The position numbers and the translations under genes are program-made. This document shows, one piece after another, positions 1 through 7,691 of a stretch of 64,000 bases of DNA. Source of the DNA: Sporanaerobium hydrogeniformans (GTDB taxonomy: Bacteria; Bacillota; Clostridia; Lachnospirales; Cellulosilyticaceae); the NCBI RefSeq assembly GCF_002735925.1, contig NZ_PEDL01000002.1:124001-188000 (forward strand), in the 5' to 3' direction. Each line of letters begins with the position of its first letter. Positions within the stretch are counted from its first letter, which is position 1. The notes under the pieces are model-generated. The model was not told the DNA's origin. It worked only from the letters and a program-made list of their open reading frames with translations, and did not search any database.

Positions 1-877
1 TTTCTTAATGATTTCAATGATGTTTATTATGGTGCCACGAGCATCTGTTTCTGCCATAAGGATAGCAGAAGTGCTAGAAACAGAGTTAACGATAAAAGAA
101 CCTAAAAAACTCCTTGCTTTGCCTGAAAAGGTAAGAGGAGAGATAGAATTTAAAAATGTATATTTTAGATATCCAGATGCACAAGAGGATATTTTACACG
201 CTATTAATTTTATAGCAAAACCAGGACAGACAACAGCTTTTATTGGTTCAACAGGAAGTGGAAAATCGACACTTGTTAATCTAATACCACGTTTTTATGA
301 TGTGACACAGGGAGAAATTTTATTAGATGGTATCGATATTAGACAAGTGACACAGCAAGATCTCCGAGAACAAATTGGCTATGTACCTCAAAAGGCAGTG
401 CTTTTTTCCGGAACAATTAGAAGTAATTTAGCCTATGGAAAAGAAAGTCTTTCAAAAGAGGTGCTAGAAGAAATAGTAGAAACAGCACAAGTCAAGGAGT
501 TTATTGATCGAGCAGATGTAGGATTTGAGAAACAGATCGCTCAAGGTGGAACCAATGTTTCAGGAGGACAAAAACAGCGTCTTTGTATTGCGAGAGCATT
601 GGCTAAACAATCACCAGTGTATATTTTTGATGATAGTTTTTCAGCCCTTGATTTCAAGACAGATGCCCTACTAAGAGCAGCACTTAAAAAAACAACTGCT
701 GATAGTACGGTATTTATTGTAGCACAGCGCATTAGTACCATTCGTCATGCAGAGCAGATTATTGTATTAGATGAAGGGCATATTGTGGGTAAAGGGACTC
801 ATAAAGAGCTGATGAAATCTTGTGAGGTTTACAGAGAGATTGCTTCCTCACAATTATCCAAGGAGGAGCTAGCATAA
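1..877 (+). CDS. ABC exporter half-transporter, C-terminal part (5' end outside window)
   Basis: The frame is open from base 2 with no start codon needed, so the gene begins upstream. What remains is the end of the membrane domain and a complete nucleotide-binding domain: Walker A GSTGSGKST, Q-loop GYVPQKAVLF, signature VSGGQKQR, Walker B VYIFDD and D-loop SALD. The residue after Walker B is Asp (DDSFSALD), where a catalytic Glu is normal, so this half supplies the degenerate ATP site. Its TAA overlaps the ATG of the next gene by one base, so the two are translationally coupled and form a heterodimeric exporter of the BmrCD/TM287-288 kind. The substrate (drug, lipid or peptide) cannot be read from sequence. 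Confidence 0.93.
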   Translation, partial: FLMISMMFIMVPRASVSAIRIAEVLETELTIKEPKKLLALPEKVRGEIEFKNVYFRYPDAQEDILHAINFIAKPGQTTAFIGSTGSGKSTLVNLIPRFYDVTQGEILLDGIDIRQVTQQDLREQIGYVPQKAVLFSGTIRSNLAYGKESLSKEVLEEIVETAQVKEFIDRADVGFEKQIAQGGTNVSGGQKQRLCIARALAKQSPVYIFDDSFSALDFKTDALLRAALKKTTADSTVFIVAQRISTIRHAEQIIVLDEGHIVGKGTHKELMKSCEVYREIASSQLSKEELA

Positions 878-2742
878 TGAATGAACAAGATAAAATGAGA
901 CAGCAGCCCAAACGTCCAAGAGGACCAATGGGAGGCCATATGGGAATGAGAAGTATGGGTGCAGGTGAGAAAGCACAAGACTTTAAAGGAACTATGAAAA
1001 AGCTGATAACTTATTTAAGCACTTATAAATTAGGTGTTATAGCTGTTGTTATTTTTGCTATTGCATCCACTCTATTTACTATTGTAGGCCCCTCTCTATT
1101 AGGGAAGGCAACAACGAAATTGTTTGAAGCTATGATGCGATATATGCAAACAGGCGTAATGCAAGTTGACTTTAGATTTATTGGCAGATACCTTATTTTC
1201 TTACTGGTACTTTATAGTATTTCAGCTGCCTTTAGTTATATACAGAACTGGATGATGATAGGTATTTCAAATAAAGTGACTTATGAAATGCGACGGGATA
1301 TTTCTGAGAAAATAAACCGTCTACCTCTTAAGTATTTTGATCGACGTACCCATGGAGAAGTTTTATCTCGCATTACGAATGATGTGGATACGGTAAGTCA
1401 GACTTTAAATCAAAGTATGACGCAAATTATTACTTCAATAGCTACAGTTATTGGTGTACTTGTAATGATGCTACGTATTAGTCCATCTATGACATTAGCT
1501 GCCCTTATTGTTATCCCACTATCACTAGGGTTTGTAATGCTTATTGTAAAAAGCTCTCAAAAATACTTTAAAGAGCAACAAGCTTATTTAGGACATATTA
1601 ATGGGCATATAGAAGAAATGTATTCAGGACATGTAGTGGTAAAAGCATTTAATGGTGAAAAGGCATCTCTAGAAAAATTTCAAAAATATAATAATAAGCT
1701 TTATGATTCAGCATGGAAATCCCAATTTTTATCAGGTTTAATGATGCCAGTTATGGGGTTTGTAGGCAACCTAGGGTATGTATTGGTTTGTATTTTAGGG
1801 GGCTATTTAGCTATTAAAAATAGGATTGAAGTGGGAGATATTCAAGCTTTTATTCAATATATGCGTTCGTTTACACAACCAATATCTCAATTAGCTAATA
1901 TTTCAAATGTTTTACAGTCTACAGCAGCTGCAGCTGAACGTGTCTTCGAATTTTTAGATGAAGAAGAGGAAAGGGAAGAAAGCAAAACACCACTTAAGCT
2001 TCAAGAAGTAGAGGGACATGTGAGTTTTGAAAATGTATGCTTTGGCTATAGCCCAGATAAAATAATTATCAAAAATTTCACGGCAGATATTTCGCAAGGC
2101 AAAAAGGTGGCTATTGTAGGGCCTACAGGAGCAGGTAAAACCACGGTTGTTAAATTACTTATGCGTTTTTATGATATTAATGCAGGTCAAATTAAAATTG
2201 ATGGGCACTCTATTTGCGACTTTACAAGGCAAGATTTAAGAGCTTTATTTGGTATGGTACTTCAAGATACATGGCTCTATAATGCTACTATCATGGAAAA
2301 CATTCGTTATAGTAAAATGAATGCTACTGACCAAGAAGTTATTAAGGCAGCTAAAGCAGCCCATGTAGATAGTTTTATACGTACTTTACCTGCAGGGTAT
2401 CAAATGGTACTTAATGAAGAAGCTAGTAATGTTTCACAAGGTCAAAAGCAACTTCTAACGATAGCTAGGGCCCTATTAGCAGACCCTAAAATCCTTATTT
2501 TAGATGAAGCAACAAGCTCAGTTGATACGCGTACAGAAGTACTCATTCAAAAAGCAATGGAAACCTTGATGAAGGGTAGAACAAGTTTTGTTATTGCACA
2601 TCGCTTATCTACAATTAGAGATGCAGATCTTATTTTAGTGATGAAAGACGGAGATATTATTGAGCAAGGAACGCATGAAGAACTTCTTGCGAAAGGTGAT
2701 TTTTATGCAAGTCTCTATAATAGCCAGTTTGCAGTTTCTTAA
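877..2742 (+). CDS. ABC exporter half-transporter, ATP-binding/permease protein
   Basis: This 621-residue protein has a Met/Gly/Arg-rich N-terminal tail of about 35 residues, an exporter-type six-helix membrane domain (about 40-340) and an ATPase domain with Walker A GPTGAGKTT, signature VSQGQKQL and Walker B ILILDEATS. The catalytic Glu is present, but the signature reads SQGQ instead of SGGQ. That complements the upstream half, which has a normal signature and a degenerate Walker B. One composite site should therefore be fully active and the other impaired. AGGAGG lies about 10 bases before the ATG, inside the end of the upstream gene. A terminator follows, so the pair closes the operon. 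Role: ATP-driven export across the cytoplasmic membrane, substrate unknown. Confidence 0.95.
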   Translation: MNEQDKMRQQPKRPRGPMGGHMGMRSMGAGEKAQDFKGTMKKLITYLSTYKLGVIAVVIFAIASTLFTIVGPSLLGKATTKLFEAMMRYMQTGVMQVDFRFIGRYLIFLLVLYSISAAFSYIQNWMMIGISNKVTYEMRRDISEKINRLPLKYFDRRTHGEVLSRITNDVDTVSQTLNQSMTQIITSIATVIGVLVMMLRISPSMTLAALIVIPLSLGFVMLIVKSSQKYFKEQQAYLGHINGHIEEMYSGHVVVKAFNGEKASLEKFQKYNNKLYDSAWKSQFLSGLMMPVMGFVGNLGYVLVCILGGYLAIKNRIEVGDIQAFIQYMRSFTQPISQLANISNVLQSTAAAAERVFEFLDEEEEREESKTPLKLQEVEGHVSFENVCFGYSPDKIIIKNFTADISQGKKVAIVGPTGAGKTTVVKLLMRFYDINAGQIKIDGHSICDFTRQDLRALFGMVLQDTWLYNATIMENIRYSKMNATDQEVIKAAKAAHVDSFIRTLPAGYQMVLNEEASNVSQGQKQLLTIARALLADPKILILDEATSSVDTRTEVLIQKAMETLMKGRTSFVIAHRLSTIRDADLILVMKDGDIIEQGTHEELLAKGDFYASLYNSQFAVS

Positions 2743-2775
2743 AAGGTTATTGGATAATTGATAGTTAATAATTAA

Positions 2776-2815
2776 AGCCATAAAACTATTTTTCTAGTTT
2801 TATGGCTCTTTTTAT
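2776..2815 (+). terminator. Intrinsic terminator after ABC exporter operon
   Basis: A 12-bp perfect stem (AGCCATAAAACT / AGTTTTATGGCT) is followed by CTTTTTAT. It lies between the exporter and the convergent ABC-F gene. Confidence 0.85.
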
Positions 2816-2828
2816 AAAAGTAGGGTAA

Positions 2829-4385
2829 TTAAATGATTTTAGTTGTCCAGTTTTCTACATTCCAAACATCTGTTACGAAGCTTTGATAAAAATAAGGTTC
2901 GTGGCAAACAAGAAGAACGGTTCCTTTAAATTCACGAATAGCCTTTTCTAGCTCATCTTTAGCTTCTGGGTCAAGGTGATTAGTTGGTTCGTCTAAAACA
3001 AGTAAATTAAGTTCTTCCATAAGGAGTTTGCAAAGGCGTACCTTTGCATTTTCTCCACCAGAGAGAACTTTCATTGGGCTTGTAATATGGTCAGTGGTAA
3101 GACCACATTTAGCAAGCGCTGTACGTACCTCGTGATTACTCATAGAAGGGTAGAGGTTCCAAATTTCTTCAAGTGCTGTATGGGTATTGTTACGTGTATC
3201 TTCTTGTTCGAAATAGCCATACTTCACATTTTCACCAAATTCTACTTTCCCAGAGATAGGTTTAATAATGCCAAGTAGAGTTTTTAAAAGAGTCGATTTA
3301 CCTAATCCATTCACTCCACAAATAGCCACTTTTTGCCCACGCTCTAATTTAAAAGTAAGTGGACTTGTAAGAGGGGTATCATAGCCAAGTACTAAATCAT
3401 CTGCTTCAATGAGGAAACGACTAGGCGCTTTGTAAGGTTTAAAATTGAAAATAGGTTTTGGTTTCTCATGTACTTTTTCGATAATATCCATTTTATCAAG
3501 CTGTTTTTGACGGCTTTTTGCCATACCAGTGGTTGCTACACGCGCTTTGTTACGAGCAATAAAGTCCTCGAGTTTATCGATTTCTTTTTGTTGACGTTCA
3601 TAGGCTTGCTCTTGTTGACGTTTTTTGAGTTCATAGAGACGTTTAAAATCATCATAATTACCTACATAGCGTGTGAGTTCGCAGTTTTCTACATGATAAA
3701 TGAGATTGCATACAGCATTAATAAAGGGGATATCATGAGAAACAAGGATAAAGGCATTTTCATAGTTTTGTAAGTAGCGTGTTAACCATTCAATATGATT
3801 TTCATCTAAATAGTTTGTGGGTTCATCTAATATAAGAATAGTGGGATTTTCGAGAAGGAGTTTCGTTAAAAGAACCTTCGTACGTTGTCCCCCACTTAAT
3901 TCATCTACTTGACGGTCAAGACCAATATCACCTAAGCCAAGACCTTGAGCTACCTCTTCAATTTTAGCGTCAAGAGAATAAAAACCACTTGTATCTAATA
4001 TATTTTGGATTTCAGCAGCATCCTCCATCATCTTAGCTACTTGATTATCATCTGCTTCGCCCATGCTTTCATATAAACCAAGCATTTCAGTTTCAAGTTC
4101 AAAAAGATGATTAAAGGCAAGGCGCAGATTGTCTCTTATAGTACTTCCAGGTTCTAAGGCAGAATGTTGATCCAGGTAGCCGACAGTTACACGGTTAGAC
4201 CATTCAATAGTTCCTTCATCAGGCATTAATTTTCCAGTAATAATATTTAAAAAAGTCGATTTTCCCTCTCCGTTAGCACCAACTAAGGCAACATGCTCAC
4301 CTTTTAAGAGCCGAAAAGAGACATCTTCTAAAATTCCACGGGCTCCAAAGCCATGAGTGACATTTTTTACGTTTAGTATACTCAT
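2829..4385 (-). CDS. ABC-F family ATPase (ribosome-associated)
   Basis: This 518-residue protein has two ABC ATPase domains in tandem and no membrane helices, which is the ABC-F layout. Domain 1 has Walker A GANGEGKST, signature LSGGQRTK and ILDEPTNYLD. Domain 2 has GVNGLGKST, LSGGENAK and VLDEPTNHLD. Between them is a charged helical linker (about 240-310), the part that reaches into the ribosome in this family. ABC-F proteins act on translating ribosomes, either as translation factors (EttA, YkpA/YbiT type) or as antibiotic-protection factors. The sequence alone does not decide between these. The unusual CHEPYF replaces the normal SHD of the second H-loop but keeps the His. A good AGGAG site precedes the ATG. 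Confidence 0.93.
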   Translation of the reverse strand: MSILNVKNVTHGFGARGILEDVSFRLLKGEHVALVGANGEGKSTFLNIITGKLMPDEGTIEWSNRVTVGYLDQHSALEPGSTIRDNLRLAFNHLFELETEMLGLYESMGEADDNQVAKMMEDAAEIQNILDTSGFYSLDAKIEEVAQGLGLGDIGLDRQVDELSGGQRTKVLLTKLLLENPTILILDEPTNYLDENHIEWLTRYLQNYENAFILVSHDIPFINAVCNLIYHVENCELTRYVGNYDDFKRLYELKKRQQEQAYERQQKEIDKLEDFIARNKARVATTGMAKSRQKQLDKMDIIEKVHEKPKPIFNFKPYKAPSRFLIEADDLVLGYDTPLTSPLTFKLERGQKVAICGVNGLGKSTLLKTLLGIIKPISGKVEFGENVKYGYFEQEDTRNNTHTALEEIWNLYPSMSNHEVRTALAKCGLTTDHITSPMKVLSGGENAKVRLCKLLMEELNLLVLDEPTNHLDPEAKDELEKAIREFKGTVLLVCHEPYFYQSFVTDVWNVENWTTKII

Positions 4386-4547
4386 CTTCTTTCTCCTTAT
4401 AAATTATAAAATACATCCTTTTTATGATAATAGAAAAAATAAAAAAAGTATAGTGTTTCCTTATTGTAAATTATTTTACCTACACAAAAAAGGGAATTTA
4501 GAGTAGAATAGATAGGTAACATTTTTATTTTATAAGGAGAACTAGAA

Positions 4548-4907
4548 ATGACTGGAAGAGAAAATGACATAAAAATAGCGACAGTACTGAGAGAGGGTTT
4601 TATAAAGGAATACAATGATGACCAATTATTTAGTTTGCTTTTAGATACAATAAAAGATGGATATGAAGAGCGTTTTATACACAGAGCTACTAAAGAATGT
4701 AAGCTTAATGTAGTGGTGCATTATAAAAGACTTAAAGAAATGGTAGATGAAACGCGTAGACAAAATGTAAGGGAGATTTTTGAAAGGGTGTGCTGTATAG
4801 AGGAGGCACGTGCATGGATTAATGATAATGGAAAGTATACAGAAATTGTTGCTGGAATTTTCTATGATTTTTATAAAGAAAAAGTAATGCTATATGCCAA
4901 AGTTTAA
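4548..4907 (+). CDS. Hypothetical protein, 119 aa
   Basis: I do not recognise this protein. It is 119 residues, predicted soluble and mainly helical, with many charged residues and no signal peptide or membrane segment. AAGGAGA sits 9 bases before the ATG, and composition matches the neighbours, so it is probably a real gene. It stands alone between the divergent ABC-F gene and a secreted protein, so context gives no role. A YKRLKEMVDETRRQ stretch in the middle could form an amphipathic helix. Confidence 0.7.
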   Translation: MTGRENDIKIATVLREGFIKEYNDDQLFSLLLDTIKDGYEERFIHRATKECKLNVVVHYKRLKEMVDETRRQNVREIFERVCCIEEARAWINDNGKYTEIVAGIFYDFYKEKVMLYAKV

Positions 4908-5039
4908 GGAAGAAGAGAGAAATGTAGCTTTTTGTCGAAAAAATATGAATTTATCAATAAAAATGATTGAAAAATCATTAAATATTAAGTATAGTAACTT
5001 AAGAAGATAATCTAAAATTTAACCTGTGAAAGGACTTTA

Positions 5040-5960
5040 ATGATGAATAGAAAAAAATTATCAGCTATACTTCTCTCTTCTTTAATGTTAACAAATAGCC
5101 TACAAGCAGCAGATTTAAAAATTGTTATTAATGGAGAAGCTGCTACATTGGCAAAACCATTACTTCTTGAAGAAAGAACTTACGTGCCTTTACGTTTTGT
5201 AAGTGAAGCCTTGGGGGCAAAAGTAGAGTGGAATGGAGAAGAAAAATCAGCCCTTCTTACAAAGGGGAATAAGCTTATTAAGCTTTTTATTGATAAAAAA
5301 GATTACTTAGTAGACAATAAAGCTGGGGTTTTTGAAACGGCACCTTTTGTAAAAGAGGGGACAACCTATGTTCCAGCGCGTTTTGTAAGCGAAAGCTTAG
5401 ACGGTAAAGTAAATTGGGATCCTAAGACATTTACAGTATCTATTGATACGGCTTCTGAAAGTGTAGTGGAAGTTCCGACAGTAGGAGAAGTAACCTCAGC
5501 AGAAGGGGAAACATTAACTGAAATCATTACTAACCATACACAAGTAGAACAAGAACAAAATAAATATGTTGTAACAGGCACCTACTCACTTTGTGGCTTT
5601 GACATTCCTCTTTATGAGGGAACTGTCATCAAAGATGACTTAACACAAGCAACAGGTATTATTATTGAACAGCCTTTTGGAGTATCTGTATTTGGTTCTA
5701 CAACTATTCCTAAATATGATGATAACTTTAATGACTTAGGTTACTATGAAGTGTTTATGGGATTTGATTTTTCAGATTATAAATCATTAGACAAAGAAAT
5801 GAGTTATCAAATGATTAGAGAGGTATTAGGACAAAAGTTTTCAAAGAAGGTCATTGATACGCTTTTTACAGAAAAACATGAAGAAGAGTATAAAGAAAAG
5901 GGCTATACTCTTGCTTATGAAATAAATATGAATGGTTATGGTTTTTATATCAACAAATAA
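5040..5960 (+). CDS. Secreted protein with copper amine oxidase N-terminal-like domain
   Basis: This 306-residue protein has a signal peptide (about residues 1-23: basic start, hydrophobic core, cleavage near LQA-AD). Residues about 25-135 form a stalk domain of the copper amine oxidase N-terminal type, with the two repeats RTYVPLRFVSEALGAKVEW and TTYVPARFVSESLDGKVNW. Clostridia use this module in many exported cell-surface proteins that are not amine oxidases. The C-terminal half (about 160-306) is not a family I recognise. Two ATGs stand side by side (5040 and 5043) after GAAAGGA; either could be used. Role: probably extracytoplasmic, function unknown. Confidence 0.88.
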   Translation: MMNRKKLSAILLSSLMLTNSLQAADLKIVINGEAATLAKPLLLEERTYVPLRFVSEALGAKVEWNGEEKSALLTKGNKLIKLFIDKKDYLVDNKAGVFETAPFVKEGTTYVPARFVSESLDGKVNWDPKTFTVSIDTASESVVEVPTVGEVTSAEGETLTEIITNHTQVEQEQNKYVVTGTYSLCGFDIPLYEGTVIKDDLTQATGIIIEQPFGVSVFGSTTIPKYDDNFNDLGYYEVFMGFDFSDYKSLDKEMSYQMIREVLGQKFSKKVIDTLFTEKHEEEYKEKGYTLAYEINMNGYGFYINK

Positions 5961-6024
5961 AGTATAAAAAAGAAAATGTACCCTATAAAGTAGAGTACTA
6001 AAAAAGAGACTAGGCAACACTTAA

Positions 6025-6062
6025 AAGATGATTTCTGTATGCTACAGAAGTCATCTTTTTTT
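6025..6062. terminator. Intrinsic terminator between convergent genes
   Basis: A 15-bp stem (AAGATGATTTCTGTA / TACAGAAGTCATCTT, one G-U pair) with loop TGC is followed by a T run on the + strand. It ends the preceding + gene and abuts the stop codon of the PHP gene on the - strand. Confidence 0.85.
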
Positions 6063-6906
6063 AGCTATGTTTGTGTTTAAGACTTTCTAAAATATCATAA
6101 GGAATGGCAAGCTTGCCATAGCCCGTACCAAGGTCAAGCCCAGGTTTATTTTCGCCATGGAAGTCGCTACCACCTGTGGGTAAAAGTTTGTATTTTAAGC
6201 AACATTCTAATAAGCTAAGGACATCAGTATGCTCATGAGTGCAATAAAGTGTTTCAAGTCCATCTAAGCCATCCGCTTTTAAAGTAGATAAAAGCACTTC
6301 AAATTGCTCATTTTCAAAATGATAGAGTAGGGGATGAGCAAGAACAGCTAGGCCTCCTGCTGCATGAATAGTAGCAATACATTCTTCAGGGGTAAAGCGT
6401 TTACGTGATACATAACAAGGTTTTCCACGATTCAAATATTTTTCAAAAGCTTCCAAACGCGTTTCTACATAGCCTTTATGAAAAAATGCATTAGCAAAAT
6501 GAGCTCTTGTGGCAACCACATAAGGGTCACTCAGAAGTAGCTTATCTTCTTCATTAAAGATGAAGCCCAAACTCTCACATTGTGTGAGCATTTGGAGATT
6601 ACGGGCATGACGCCTTGCTAAAATACTTTTTAGTTTGTTTTTAAGAAATACATTTTTAGGGTCAATAAAATAGCCAAGAATATGGATTTCTCTATTTTGG
6701 TATTCGGCAGCAAATTCAATACCTGGTATGACCTCAAGGCCGAGTTCTTCACCTTTTTGCTGACACTCAGCAATACCATCTATTGTATCATGGTCTGTTA
6801 ATGCAATGGCACTTAGTCCTTTTTCTTTAGCATAAATAGCTAACTCTGTAGGGGTAAGTGTCCCGTCTGAAATGGTGGAATGAACATGCAAATCAATTTG
6901 TTTCAT
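6061..6906 (-). CDS. PHP-domain phosphoesterase (RNase AM/TrpH-like)
   Basis: This protein of 281 residues is a PHP-family metal-dependent phosphoesterase: HVHST near the N-terminus, then TDHDT, PGIEF, a late AHPLL and a C-terminal GGSDFHG, all typical metal ligands. Stand-alone PHP proteins of this size act on nucleotides or short oligonucleotides (for example E. coli YciV/RNase AM). An in-frame ATG lies 18 bases further out at 6924, but the AGGAGG there overlaps that codon and sits 8 bases before the ATG at 6906, so 6906 (MKQIDLHVHST) is the start chosen. It is the only gene in its transcription unit. Confidence 0.92.
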   Translation of the reverse strand: MKQIDLHVHSTISDGTLTPTELAIYAKEKGLSAIALTDHDTIDGIAECQQKGEELGLEVIPGIEFAAEYQNREIHILGYFIDPKNVFLKNKLKSILARRHARNLQMLTQCESLGFIFNEEDKLLLSDPYVVATRAHFANAFFHKGYVETRLEAFEKYLNRGKPCYVSRKRFTPEECIATIHAAGGLAVLAHPLLYHFENEQFEVLLSTLKADGLDGLETLYCTHEHTDVLSLLECCLKYKLLPTGGSDFHGENKPGLDLGTGYGKLAIPYDILESLKHKHS

Positions 6907-6995
6907 AAGTAATGCCTCCTTCATTTATTATTTTATCATACTTGGGGTTAAATGTACGTAAAATAATAAGAGTAGAATAAGAAGGAGGAAGGAAT

Positions 6996-7400
6996 ATGCC
7001 CAAACATAAAAGTAAAGAACCTCTTGATATGCCCACTGTTTTTATGACCCTTATTAAAGCAAATGTAATGGCCTACGTTGTAACTGCTATTTTTATCTTA
7101 CTTGGTTCTATCCTACTTACATACACCAATGCATCACCAGCTGTGGAAAACTGGATTGTTATGCTCGGTATTATGCTCTCCGCATTTTTAGCTGGTTTTG
7201 ATACAGCTAAGGTGGAGTCTAGAAATGGCTATAAGTGGGGAACGATAGGAGGTGCGTTGTATTTTGTTCTATTTTTAATATTAGGAACTTTAACAGGTAG
7301 TCTCAAAGCTGTTGCACCTAGTAGTTTATTTCTTGTTGTAGTTGTGATAGTACTAAGTAGTGCCGTAGCTGGAATGGTTTCAGTAAACTGTCAAAAATAG
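6996..7400 (+). CDS. TIGR04086 family small membrane protein
   Basis: This 134-residue protein has four predicted membrane segments (about residues 22-44, 50-68, 80-100 and 106-128) after a basic N-terminal tail. Length, topology and its place directly before a SCIFF precursor and its maturase fit the TIGR04086 family, which I recall as commonly lying next to scfA-scfB and secDF in Clostridia. Its biochemical role is unknown; involvement with the ranthipeptide or the Sec machinery is only suggested by location. AGGAGG is 8-10 bases before the ATG. Confidence 0.8.
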   Translation: MPKHKSKEPLDMPTVFMTLIKANVMAYVVTAIFILLGSILLTYTNASPAVENWIVMLGIMLSAFLAGFDTAKVESRNGYKWGTIGGALYFVLFLILGTLTGSLKAVAPSSLFLVVVVIVLSSAVAGMVSVNCQK

Positions 7401-7430
7401 AACTGTAAGCTATGCAAGCTTGTCAAGATA

Positions 7431-7439
7431 TGGTATAAT
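7431..7439 (+). promoter_or_regulatory. Extended -10 promoter for scfA
   Basis: TGGTATAAT is a perfect extended -10 element (TGnTATAAT). It lies 36 bases before the scfA ATG, between the TIGR04086 gene and scfA. No good -35 is visible, which is usual for extended -10 promoters. Confidence 0.6.
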
Positions 7440-7474
7440 AAGTCTGGTTTGTAATGAGGAGGGAGAATGTTAGT

Positions 7475-7612
7475 ATGAAGCATATTAAAACATTAAACAC
7501 TAAAAACTTACCATGCAGTGCTAAAAAAGGTGGTTGTGGTGAATGCCAAACTTCATGTCAATCAGCATGTAAAACATCTTGTACTGTAGGAAACCAAGCT
7601 TGCGAAAAATAA
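7475..7612 (+). CDS. scfA: SCIFF ranthipeptide precursor (six-cysteines-in-forty-five type)
   Basis: This 45-residue peptide starts MKHIKTLNTKNLPC and ends in a cysteine-rich core (GECQTSCQSACKTSC, then VGNQACEK). Start, length and core match the SCIFF family, the near-universal Clostridia ribosomal peptide in which a radical SAM enzyme makes Cys-to-Thr thioether links. It has seven cysteines (14, 21, 24, 28, 32, 36, 43), one more than the family name implies, with Cys14 lying outside the core. GAGGAGGG stands about 11 bases before the ATG. A terminator and then the maturase gene follow. The biological role of mature SCIFF is unsettled. Confidence 0.95.
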   Translation: MKHIKTLNTKNLPCSAKKGGCGECQTSCQSACKTSCTVGNQACEK

Positions 7613-7623
7613 TTTTGCATGCA

Positions 7624-7654
7624 GCAGTGACGTTATGTCGCTGCTTTTATTTTT
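7624..7654 (+). terminator. Terminator/attenuator between scfA and scfB
   Basis: An 8-bp stem (GCAGTGAC / GTCGCTGC, one G-U) with loop GTTAT is followed by TTTTATTTTT. No separate promoter is evident before scfB, so partial read-through would give much precursor and little enzyme. Confidence 0.75.
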
Positions 7655-7691
7655 GAGCGTATTTCATAAAAGATAGAGGAAGGGAAAATAA

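Noticed and set aside
6907-6924. Longer start for the PHP protein at 6924
   Set aside because: AGGAGG overlaps that codon and is ideally placed for the ATG at 6906.
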